The notes below the pieces were generated by a model. That model was given only the letters and a program-made list of their open reading frames with translations. It was not told the DNA's origin and did no database searches. A stretch of DNA of 46,741 bases from Streptomyces sp. DvalAA-14 (lineage in GTDB: Bacteria; Actinomycetota; Actinomycetes; Streptomycetales; Streptomycetaceae), in NCBI RefSeq assembly GCF_900091855.1, contig NZ_FMCH01000629.1:1-46741 (forward strand), given 5' to 3'. Position numbers and translations under genes: made by a program. This document shows, piece after piece, positions 9,601 through 16,253 of this stretch (the first letter of the stretch is position 1; every line of letters starts with the position of its first letter).

Positions 9601-10230
9601 ACCCTGGCGCAGGTCCTGCTGCGGTTCCTGGACGTGGAGGCCGGCTCGTACACGCTGGCCGGGCGGGACGCCGCGGCACTGGCCGGCGACGACGTACGGC
9701 GACTGGTGGGCCTGTGCGCCCAGGACGCCCATGTCTTCGACAGCACGGTTCGGGAGAATCTGCGGCTGGCCCGGCCCGCCGCAGACGACGACGAACTGCG
9801 CGCCGCACTGGCCGCCGCCCGGCTGGACATCGATCTGGACATCGCCGTCGGCGAGCACGGGGCCCGGCTGTCGGGCGGCATGCGGCAGCGGCTCGCCCTG
9901 GCTCGCGCGCTGCTGGCCCGCTTCCCGGTGCTGATCCTGGACGAGCCGGCCGAGCACCTCGACATCGCGACCGCCGACGCCCTGACCGCCGACCTGCTTG
10001 CCGCCACCCGGGGCCGTACCACCCTGATCGTCACCCACCGGCTCGCCGGCCTCGCGGACGGCGCCGTGGACGAGATCCTGGTGCTGGCGGCCGGACGGGT
10101 CGTCCAACGCGGGACCTATGACGAACTGGCCACGGCGGACGGGCCCTTCCGCCGCACGCTGGAGCGGGAGCGGGAAGCCGACGCGCATCCGGCCGTGGCG
10201 GGTGGCCGGACGGCGGGGCTGGCCGCGTGA
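6643..10230 (+). CDS. cydDC: Fused CydD-CydC ABC exporter
   Basis: A 1195-residue fusion of the two halves of the heterodimeric ABC exporter needed to assemble cytochrome bd, known to export glutathione/cysteine (or to bind haem) in bacteria that have it as CydDC. The first half (about 1-540) has six membrane helices and an ATPase with Walker A GPSGIGKST at about 369-377, signature LSAGQRQR near 468 and Walker B LLLLDEPTA. An Ala/Ser/Val-rich linker (about 545-615) follows. The second half has another membrane domain, GPSGAGKTT near 978, LSGGMRQR near 1076 and LILDEPAEHLD. Such fusions are usual in Streptomyces. ATG 6643 has GAAGGGGG upstream and overlaps a parS-like site. Third gene of the Rex-controlled operon. 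Confidence 0.95.
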   Translation: MFHVKPVDPRLLRYARTSRVFLAGSVLLGLVGAVLIVAQAVLIADVVVGGFQHGDGAGALRSDLLGLAGVAAGRALVAWLTELCAHRAGAAVKSQLRLRLLEHAGALGPGWLTGQRSGELTTLATRGVDALDDYFARYLPQLGLAVVVPVVVLARIVTADWVSAAIIVVTLPLIPLFMVLVGWATRERMDRQWALLGRLSGHFLDVVAGLPTLKVFGRAKAQADRIREITGDYRRATLRTLRIAFLSSFVLELLATIAVALVAVGIGMRLVHGELDLRTGLLVLILAPEAYLPLRQVGAQYHAAAEGLAAAEQVFEVLETAPRSAAGGRPAPDLRTATIQVEDLTVRQDGLLAATTFTLAAGETLAVTGPSGIGKSTLLSALLGFAPPAAGRILVDGTDLADLDPASWHRQIAWVPQRPHLFAGTIADNVRLSRPGATDAEVGAALAAAGAAAFAAAGDRIGEDGSGLSAGQRQRLALARAFLADRPLLLLDEPTAHLDGVTEAEVIAALSRLAASRTVVVTAHRPALLPLADRVLPLSSPTPSAVPVTPAAAAFPAQRVPAAAPPEPDISADASDSAVASVASVASNAVNDADEGAPTASPPGRRGRPTAGRVAGLIRGAGFWRRFAGAAALGVLALGCAVGLMGTSGWLISRASQHPPVLYLMVAVTATRTFGIGRAVFRYGERLVGHDAVLRALAEVRVAVFRRLERLAPAGLREVRRGDLLSRLVADVDGVQDYFLRWLLPAVIAGTTAAAAAAFTGWLLPTAGVILAAGLLAAGAAVPALAVAVARRTEGRVAPARGELSAQVLGLFTGTAELTVAGALTGRRRAAERADRTLTAITARSAATTALGAGLTALISGLTVTACAWAGVRAVAGHDLPGVTLAVVVLLPLAAFEAVNGMPLAAQQRQRSRRAAERVREVLDTPPPVTEPETPTEAPAAPYPLVIRGLTARHPGQDRPALAGVDLTLTPGRRIAVVGPSGAGKTTLAQVLLRFLDVEAGSYTLAGRDAAALAGDDVRRLVGLCAQDAHVFDSTVRENLRLARPAADDDELRAALAAARLDIDLDIAVGEHGARLSGGMRQRLALARALLARFPVLILDEPAEHLDIATADALTADLLAATRGRTTLIVTHRLAGLADGAVDEILVLAAGRVVQRGTYDELATADGPFRRTLEREREADAHPAVAGGRTAGLAA
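6645..6658. promoter_or_regulatory. parS-like site 2, overlapping the cydDC start codon
   Basis: GTTCCACGTGAAAC, one base off the consensus GTTTCACGTGAAAC. It begins at the G of the cydDC ATG (6643-6645), so the site is translated as the protein N-terminus MFHVKP. It lies 44 nt from the first parS-like site, giving a close pair. A ParB complex here would sit inside the cyd operon. Confidence 0.8.
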
Positions 10231-10315
10231 CGGCCCGCGTGACCGGCCGCCTGACCGCCCGCCTGACCGCCCGCGGCACGGGAGGTCGGGAAGCCTGACG
10301 GATCCGCGGCTGCTT

Positions 10316-10375
10316 GCGAGCAGTCTTCTTACGGGCAGTCTTCTTGCGAGCGGTCTTCTTACGGGCGGACCTCTT
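10316..10375. repeat. Four tandem 15-nt units between cydDC and the HAD gene
   Basis: Four units of 15 nt, alternating GCGAGCRGTCTTCTT and ACGGGCRGWCYTCTT. On the minus strand they read as KRSAR-KKTAR-KKTAR-KKTAR, a lysine/arginine-rich repeat that begins just past the HAD stop codon but in the +1 frame relative to it. It could be a decayed or frameshifted basic tail, similar in style to the Lys-rich tails of Streptomyces HU-like proteins, or a plain microsatellite. No start codon or ribosome site supports a separate gene. Confidence 0.6.
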
Positions 10376-10379
10376 GCCG

Positions 10380-11267
10380 TCACGTTTCCTGACGGGCCGC
10401 GACGATGCGCTCGATGACGCGGGCCACGCCGTCGTCCTGGTTGCTGTCGGTGTGGAGAATGGTGGCGGCCAGCACTTGGGGGTGGGCGTTGGCGACCGCG
10501 TAGGCGGTGCCGGCCCAGTCCAGCATGGCCAGATCGTTCGGCATGTCCCCGAAGGCCACCACCTCGGCTGCGGTCACCCCGCGTTCGGCGCAGCACTTGG
10601 CGAGCGTGGTGGCCTTGCTGACCCCTGCCCCGCTGACTTCGAGCAGCGCGGACTCACTGGACCGGGTGATCTCGCCGTGCCGGCCCGCGACCGACAAAGC
10701 GGTGGCCAGGAAGTCGTCGGGATCGATCGCGGGATGCTTGGCCAGCAGTTTCAGCAGCGGCTGCGCGGGGTCCACGGCGAGCAACGCCTCCAGGGGCAGC
10801 CTCTCGACGGGCACCACCGAGCCGGGACCCTCCGGTTCGGCGGACCAGTACTCGGGGTCACGCCGGAAACTGCCGGTGCGCTCGACCGCGAAGGCCGTCC
10901 CCGGTACGGCCTCGCGCAGCGCGTACGCCACCGCCAGAGCGTCCTCCTCGGGAAGCGGGAACGCCTCGATGAGCCGGCCGGCCCGGACGTCGTACACCGC
11001 GGCGCCGTTGGCCAGGATCGCCATCCCGTGTCCGGCGAGGTGCGGCGCGACCACCCCCATCCAGCGCGCCGGGCGACCCGTGACGAAGAAGACCTCGATC
11101 CCGGCGTTCTCGGCGGCCTCCAGCGCGGCGACGGTACGGGCAGACACCGTCTTGTCGTCGCGCAGCAGCGTGCCGTCCAAGTCGGTCGCGATCAGCCGGG
11201 GCGCGGGATCGGCGAACGTCTTCTCGTACGGCTGGGGACGGGCGGGGGGCTTGTTTGCTGAGGTCAC
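10380..11267 (-). CDS. HAD-superfamily (Cof-type, IIB) phosphatase
   Basis: A 295-residue cytoplasmic hydrolase. Motif I is [13 protein letters not shown] with the nucleophile and acid aspartates at about D29 and D31; motif II is FFVTGRP near residue 60; the lysine of motif III is in SKATTLAK and motif IV is [14 protein letters not shown]. The long insert between motifs II and III is the type IIB cap. Members dephosphorylate sugar phosphates or flavin/PLP-type phosphates; the substrate is unknown. I prefer GTG 11267 because GGGAGGA lies 7 nt upstream; ATG 11294 is open too. It converges on cydDC. The gene at 40974 is a second Cof-type HAD in this window. Confidence 0.88.
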   Translation of the reverse strand: MTSANKPPARPQPYEKTFADPAPRLIATDLDGTLLRDDKTVSARTVAALEAAENAGIEVFFVTGRPARWMGVVAPHLAGHGMAILANGAAVYDVRAGRLIEAFPLPEEDALAVAYALREAVPGTAFAVERTGSFRRDPEYWSAEPEGPGSVVPVERLPLEALLAVDPAQPLLKLLAKHPAIDPDDFLATALSVAGRHGEITRSSESALLEVSGAGVSKATTLAKCCAERGVTAAEVVAFGDMPNDLAMLDWAGTAYAVANAHPQVLAATILHTDSNQDDGVARVIERIVAARQET

Positions 11268-11982
11268 GACGTCATCCTCCCGCACTGCACCCATGCCCCG
11301 GACGAGGGTGCCGGGCGGTGGTGGGGGCGGGGCGTCGCGACGGGAGTGAGGAAACGTCGCCGGTGACGCCGGTGGAGCGGCCTGGGCGCGGCCGGTGCAA
11401 GGCAGTTGGGAGCGGGCGCGGGACGGTCACGCGCCGGCCACCGCGAGGACGCGGGGCGGGTCCTGCTCCTGGCGCTGCTGTCGTGCGTGGGCACGTACGG
11501 CGGCGCGGCACTGCCGCACTCGGGGCGCGGCCTGATCCGGGAAGCGGCCGGCGGTCCGCGCGTGTCCGTACGCGGGGCTGCGGCGACTGCCGGTGAAGGT
11601 CAGGGTGTTCGGCTGGGCTCTGCGTTGCGTTCTTCGGTGTCAGTGGTGGAGCGGGTCGATCGGTGGGCTTGCCGTGGCTGCCCTGCGATGCCCGACCGTT
11701 GGTGGTCGTCGTTGCCCGTGATCGGTCGTGGTACGCGTTGATCCGTGGTGGCTTGTGCTGATCCGCCGGGCCGGTCGTCGCGCCCTTTCGGCGTGGTGCC
11801 GGCCTGTGGCACTGGATCGGTCTGCCTGTTGATCGGTCCGTCTGGTGATCGGGTCCGTCTGTTGATCGGTCCGTCTGTTGGTCGGTCCGGCTGGTGACCG
11901 GTTCCGTCGTTGTCCGCCGGAGGCTCTGCCCAGCGGGGCAATCGGCCAGGTGCGGCCGGACGTCAGCGGTGAAAAGACGCCG
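11268..11982. other. Noncoding stretch with a 16-nt tandem repeat
   Basis: About 700 nt with no gene I can support: open frames here are low in complexity and lack family similarity or ribosome sites. At 11815-11911 there are six tandem imperfect units of 16-17 nt with consensus GATCGGTCCGTCTGTT. Flanking sequence at 11645-11800 contains looser relatives (TGATCCGTGGTGG, GATCGGTCGTGG), as if a longer repeat array had decayed. Its base composition is lower in GC and richer in T on the plus strand than neighbouring genes. Confidence 0.6.
11815..11911. repeat. Six 16-17-nt tandem repeats
   Basis: Units at about 11815, 11831, 11847, 11864, 11880 and 11896 share GATCGGTCCGTCTGTT with one to four changes each; the last two units are the most diverged. 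No coding role is visible. Confidence 0.75.
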
Positions 11983-12537
11983 TCAGCGGTTGGCGCCGGC
12001 GCCGACCGGGTTCACGCCCGCGGTCATCCCGGCTGTAGCACCCGAGGTCGCGTCCGCGCCCACACCCGCGCCGACACCCGTACCGGCACCTGAGGTCGCG
12101 TCCGCGCCGACACCCGAAGCCGTGCCCGGGTCGGCGGTCTTCCGCGCGGCGGCTTCGGCCAGCGCCACCACCGCACTGATGTCCTCCGCCAGGTCCCCGG
12201 TACGGACGCTGCGGGCGCTGGGCGACGAACCGTGGGCCTCGGCGCGGATCCGCTGCTTCATTGTGGGCGGCAGCGTACGGGTCCGTGCCTGGCGCGTCGG
12301 CTCGTACCCGCGTGGTGCCGGGATCCTGGGTACGGACTGCCCCCCGATCCGGACCGCGTCCGTACGACCCGCGACCTGGGCGGCGCCCTGGCCCTGAGCC
12401 TGCGCCGCACCCGGCGCGTCCACGCGGGCGGCGGCGGCCCGGGAGGCCGGGGTGGCGAACCCCAGCGCGGCGATGCACTTCAGCAGCACGCTGAGCAGCG
12501 CGCTCCAGAACGTCCTGACCTCTACTGCAGCAGCCAT
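11983..12537 (-). CDS. DUF6344-like hypothetical protein
   Basis: A 184-residue protein of unknown function. Residues about 8-33 (VRTFWSALLSVLLKCIAAL then FATPASRAAA) form a hydrophobic segment, either a signal peptide or a membrane anchor. A conserved-looking centre RTLPPTMKQRIRAEAHGSSPS is the part I recognise from Streptomyces proteins annotated DUF6344. The C-terminus is Ala/Gly/Thr-rich and contains two copies of VGADATSGA. ATG 12537 is chosen because GAGAGG lies upstream and the hydrophobic segment starts right after it; an earlier in-frame ATG at 12669 adds a segment with no such features. It stands alone on the minus strand downstream of the GT39-like gene. Confidence 0.65.
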   Translation of the reverse strand: MAAAVEVRTFWSALLSVLLKCIAALGFATPASRAAAARVDAPGAAQAQGQGAAQVAGRTDAVRIGGQSVPRIPAPRGYEPTRQARTRTLPPTMKQRIRAEAHGSSPSARSVRTGDLAEDISAVVALAEAAARKTADPGTASGVGADATSGAGTGVGAGVGADATSGATAGMTAGVNPVGAGANR

Positions 12538-12798
12538 GATCTGACGACCTCTCGCTTTCCCATGATGCGGTGAACCGACAAGTCCGATCATGCGGAAGCC
12601 AGCACAGATTTCACGGCGCCGCACCTCGGATTCGCGGATATACACATCAACGCCACCCGTCTGTACCAATCGGGCTTTCCGGACCGACTGATCAGCTGAG
12701 GCAGGTGGTGGCGCGACTCGTCAGGCGAGCGCCGGCCGGCAGCGGGCGCAGTGCCCCCCGGTGCCCCGCAGTGCTCCCCAGGGCTCTCCGGTGGTTTC

Positions 12799-14466
12799 TC
12801 AGTGCTTCTCGGCGCTCTTGGCTCTCCCGGTGCTCCCGGCGTGCTTGCCGTCCTTGGCGCCCTTGCCGTTCTTGCTGCCCTTGGGGTGTTTGCCAGCCTT
12901 GGCGGCCTTCGGGTCCTGGGTGTAGAGGAGAACCTGCTCGGAGGGTTCGATCACCCAGGTCGCGTTGAGCCGGAAGCCGTCCGAGCGGATCTGGCTGAAG
13001 CCGTCGGTCCGCTCCGCGACCCACTTCAAGCGCCCCCAGAGCACCCAGACGCGCTTGTACCCCTTGAGCCGGGCGGCGAGTTGGGGCAGCGGATACTCCT
13101 CGCCGTAGAGGTCGCCGGCCTGGGCCGGCGTAGTTGCGAGCATCAGATCCCTGGTGTTGCGGAAGTCCGCCGGATATGCCAGCTCGGCGTACCGGCGGTC
13201 GGCGAGGAAGAAGAGCACCCCGTCACCGGGCCGGGAGTTGTCGCGGATCACCCGCGACATCCGCAACAGCGGATCCCCGTGGCCGTCGACGGTCCTGATC
13301 TGCGTCTGGTTGTGCCAGCTCAGCGTGCTGACGATCGCGATCGCGAGGGCGCCGGCGACCAGGCCCGGCGGGCCGTTGACCGCCCCGCCCAGCCGGCCCG
13401 CCAACAGGCCGAGCAGGCGGGCCGCCAGGCTCAGCAGCGCGTCGAGCCCGAGTGCGAACAGCCAGGCGGCACCGATGAGCGAGTAGAGGACGTACCGCAG
13501 CACGAAGGTCGGCGGGCCGATCAGCGAGTACGTGATCAGCAGGGCCGGCGGCAGCACGGTGAGGGGAAGCGCGAGGGCCGCGAGCTGGCGTTCCTCCCTC
13601 CGCAGGAAGGCGTACACGCAGCCGAGGAGGCTGAGCAGTCCGACCGGGACGATCAGGCGCCGGGTGCCGGTCATCGCTCGGGCCAGCCCCATCAGGGTGT
13701 GGCTGTTGGGCCGCGGAATCCAGGAGAGCACCGACGCCTCACCGTGGCTGCGCAAAGCCACGGGGAGGGCCCCCACCAGCACCGCGACGACCATCACCGC
13801 CCCTGCCCGCCGCAGCACGCGGTTGTCGACGGCTCGCTGGGTCCGCCACACCACCAGCGCCACGGCGAAGGCGACCAGACACAGCACGGACAGCAGATTC
13901 AGCGCGCCGGCCAGGGCCGCGGCGACGCCGAAGGCGACCCACTTCTGCCGTATCAGGAAATAGGCCGCCGCCACCACGCACAGAGACACCAGGGAGGTCG
14001 ACCGGCCCTCCTGGAGGTAGCGGCTGACCTGGGGCAGGACTGCCCAGAACAATCCGGCGAACAGGCCCACCCGGGAATTGGCCAGCCGGGCGCCGACAGC
14101 GGCCAGCAGGGCGGCCGTCGCTGCCCCGGCCAGCACCGAGGGCAGCCGAAGGGCCAGCACGCTCGGGCCGAAGACCGCGAAGTCCAGGTGGATCAGCAGG
14201 TAGTAGACGCCGTGCACGGCATCCACCTGCGCGGTCATCTTCCACAGCTGCGCGAGGCTGCGCTGGGCTATGGAGTAACTCGCCGCCTCGTCCCGCCACA
14301 TCCCCGGGGTCGTCAGCCGCCACAGCCCGAAGGCCAGCGCCACGAGACCGGGAAGCGAGGGCACCGTCCAGCGGAATATTCGATTCCCCGTTCTACCGGT
14401 GGAACCGACGGGGCTGGCGGTGTCGTCTCCCCGGTCGGAGACGCTCGAAACATGGGTTGTGGTCAC
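12799..14466 (-). CDS. GT-C family (GT39/PMT-like) membrane glycosyltransferase
   Basis: A 555-residue integral membrane protein. After a short polar N-terminus it has the extracytoplasmic loop motif MWRDEAAS near residue 58, the acidic Asp-Glu typical of polyprenyl-phosphate-sugar-dependent GT-C enzymes, then about ten hydrophobic helices and a soluble C-terminal domain (about 390-510). The tail (about 525-555) is a lysine-rich low-complexity stretch with repeated GKHPKGSK/NGKGAK patterns. It probably transfers a sugar, perhaps mannose, from a polyprenol carrier at the outer membrane face; donor and acceptor are unknown. The start is GTG 14466. There is no clear ribosome site, but CATAAT lies at 14472-14477 on the minus strand just upstream, consistent with a leaderless transcript. 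Confidence 0.8.
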   Translation of the reverse strand: MTTTHVSSVSDRGDDTASPVGSTGRTGNRIFRWTVPSLPGLVALAFGLWRLTTPGMWRDEAASYSIAQRSLAQLWKMTAQVDAVHGVYYLLIHLDFAVFGPSVLALRLPSVLAGAATAALLAAVGARLANSRVGLFAGLFWAVLPQVSRYLQEGRSTSLVSLCVVAAAYFLIRQKWVAFGVAAALAGALNLLSVLCLVAFAVALVVWRTQRAVDNRVLRRAGAVMVVAVLVGALPVALRSHGEASVLSWIPRPNSHTLMGLARAMTGTRRLIVPVGLLSLLGCVYAFLRREERQLAALALPLTVLPPALLITYSLIGPPTFVLRYVLYSLIGAAWLFALGLDALLSLAARLLGLLAGRLGGAVNGPPGLVAGALAIAIVSTLSWHNQTQIRTVDGHGDPLLRMSRVIRDNSRPGDGVLFFLADRRYAELAYPADFRNTRDLMLATTPAQAGDLYGEEYPLPQLAARLKGYKRVWVLWGRLKWVAERTDGFSQIRSDGFRLNATWVIEPSEQVLLYTQDPKAAKAGKHPKGSKNGKGAKDGKHAGSTGRAKSAEKH

Positions 14467-15117
14467 GTGCCATTATGCACAGCCGACCATTAGCAAGCCG
14501 ACACGGGGGGTGTATACGCGCTACCATCCGGCCGGCTTCCCGGGATCGCTGCCGGACCTGCGGAAACGAGCCGTGGCCGCATATGGCCGGCCTCCCTCGG
14601 GGCGGGGGGCGGGCTGTTTTACGCTGCCGTGGGGCGCCCTTGGCGGCGCATTTGCTAAAGGCGGATCTTGGGCCCGCGCGAGAGGGTCGGATTCCGGTTC
14701 CGGAATAGCTGTCCCGCCCCTGGAAAACCCGCTCGTCTTCGGTCCTATCCTATGGGCATCGCCGATGAAGGCAACCAAACGGAACGGGAGCCGGACCGGC
14801 CCGTCGCCTGTACCGCCCACTGCCCGCGCGGTGGATCCGGCCGGAATCGGCTCGGCTGCCTCGGTCACCTCGGTCACCCCGGTCACCCCGGTCACCTCGG
14901 CTGGTCCGGCGGACTCCTCGACGCCTTCCTGCGGCTGTACCCGAACGGTAGGCTCGCCATGGCTCCCGCCACGCCGCCGGACCGGAGGCCAGGACGTATC
15001 CGACCCAGCGAGGCGGCCTCGACATGATCCCGCCCGGAAAGGCGCCCTCCGCGTGATCGCCGTTGTCCTGCCGTTCCGGGTCCCGGAGATCTCCTCACTT
15101 GAAAGGATTCCCCAGCC
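14467..15117. other. Noncoding stretch upstream of the WXG100-like gene
   Basis: About 650 nt with no supported gene. It contains the divergent start regions of the GT39-like gene and the WXG100-like gene. At about 14868-14913 there are short direct repeats of the form CGGTCACCTCGGTCACCCC. A run of lower GC near 14610-14770 (GGCTGTTTTACG, GCATTTGCTAAAG) may hold the promoter for the downstream pair, but I cannot place it. Confidence 0.5.
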
Positions 15118-15513
15118 GTGAGCGACGACCGATTGGCGATTCCTCTTGATCTGCTGGAGGACTTCGCGCAGCGATTGGGGTCGATCGTGCAGCGGCTCGA
15201 CGATACGAAGGCCACGTTCAGCGGGTTCGAGGAAGACATGGGAGACGGGTCCGTGGTGGACGCGCTCGACCACTTCGAGAACAACTGGAAGGACGGCCGG
15301 GGAGATATCCACAAGCAGCTGAGCGGGCTGGAGAAGATGGCGAATACCGTGGTGCGGGAGATACGCAAGGTGGATGCCGACCTGGCACAGCAACTCGCCC
15401 AGTCCATGCAGCCTGCCGCTCAGCCTGGTCAGCCGGGTCAACCTGCTCAGCCCGATCGGCCCGGTGGGCGGACGCAGGCGCCGGCCGCCGGTGCCGACCG
15501 GGGCGCGCAGTGA
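15118..15513 (+). CDS. WXG100-like small helical protein
   Basis: A 131-residue acidic protein predicted to be a helical hairpin: residues 5-45 form one amphipathic helix, a central turn carries NNWKDGRGD, and a second helix runs to about 95. The size and layout fit ESX/WXG100-type targets of type VII secretion, though the turn reads W-K-D-G rather than strict W-x-G. The tail is a Pro/Gln/Gly repeat (QPGQPGQPAQP). GTG 15118 has GAAAGGA about 11 nt upstream. It overlaps the next gene by 4 nt (GTGA), so the two are translationally coupled and likely form a functional pair. No type VII core genes are in the window. Confidence 0.65.
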   Translation: MSDDRLAIPLDLLEDFAQRLGSIVQRLDDTKATFSGFEEDMGDGSVVDALDHFENNWKDGRGDIHKQLSGLEKMANTVVREIRKVDADLAQQLAQSMQPAAQPGQPGQPAQPDRPGGRTQAPAAGADRGAQ

Positions 15514-16235
15514 CCGCGGCACCGCCGCTGGGCGTCTCCGTCTCGGTGCCCGAATCGTGGTGGGAGTTCGACATCCGCCCCGAGGGGCGGGAGGCGACCG
15601 TGCGCCACCTGGTGGACGACCGGGTGCGCGCCGTCCCCGAGCTCGCCCCCTACCGCGGTGACCTGACGACCCTGCTGCGCCGCATGGCCCGGGACGCGTA
15701 CGACTCCGGAGCGCTCTACCTCGGCTGCATGGCCGAGAATTTCGAGGGCGTTCCGCTCACCGCGACGATGACCGTGACCGTTCTGGGCGCCGCCGACGCG
15801 CAGGGGGTGGCACTGTCCACCGATCCGCAGGCCATCGCGGCCGGGCTGAAAACCATCACCCCGCGCCGCGAGGGCGACGCCTGGCGCAAGGTCACCACCG
15901 TCGAGATCGCCGACGTCGGCCTGTGCGCGCGCACCTACGGTGTCGAGGACGTGCGCGTCGAGCAGGCCGACGCCCGCACGGTCCGGATGGTCCTCACCCA
16001 GACCTACATCCCCATCCCGGGCCGTCCGGAGGAAATCGTCCTCATCTCCGGTGCCTCGCCCGTGCTGGACCTCGCCGACGCCTTCCACGACATCTTCGAC
16101 GCGGTCACGTCCACTTTCCGCTTCGTCCCGGCGGGGCCGGGGCCGGGGCCGGTTCCTGGGCCGGGGTCGGGGTCGGGGTCGGGGTCGGGTCCGGTTCCAG
16201 GGGCCGGGCCGGAGCCGGAGGCGGGGCCGGCGTAG
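15510..16235 (+). CDS. Hypothetical protein coupled to the WXG100-like gene
   Basis: A 241-residue protein that I do not assign to a family. Residues 5-200 look like one globular alpha/beta domain (SVPESWWEFDIRPEGREATV near the start, VRMVLTQTYIPIPGRPEEIVL and VLDLADAFHDIFDAV near the end). The last 40 residues are a Pro/Gly/Ser repeat encoded by tandem GGGGTC and GGGGCC units. No signal peptide or membrane helix is seen. It starts inside the stop of the WXG100-like gene (GTGA overlap), which suggests a partner or chaperone role for that protein; this is inference. The gene ends 18 nt from the convergent MptB-like gene. Confidence 0.75.
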   Translation: MTAAPPLGVSVSVPESWWEFDIRPEGREATVRHLVDDRVRAVPELAPYRGDLTTLLRRMARDAYDSGALYLGCMAENFEGVPLTATMTVTVLGAADAQGVALSTDPQAIAAGLKTITPRREGDAWRKVTTVEIADVGLCARTYGVEDVRVEQADARTVRMVLTQTYIPIPGRPEEIVLISGASPVLDLADAFHDIFDAVTSTFRFVPAGPGPGPVPGPGSGSGSGSGPVPGAGPEPEAGPA

Positions 16236-16253
16236 CGAAGGATGTCCGGCCGG

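Noticed and set aside
7522-10596. 1024-codon minus-strand frame opposite cydDC
   Set aside because: Shadow of a strongly coding plus-strand gene; no domain similarity and implausible Arg/Gly composition.
14750-15025. Arg/Gly-rich minus-strand frame with RGDRGD repeats upstream of the WXG100-like gene
   Set aside because: Repetitive codons come from the GGTCACC direct repeats; no start signal or homology.
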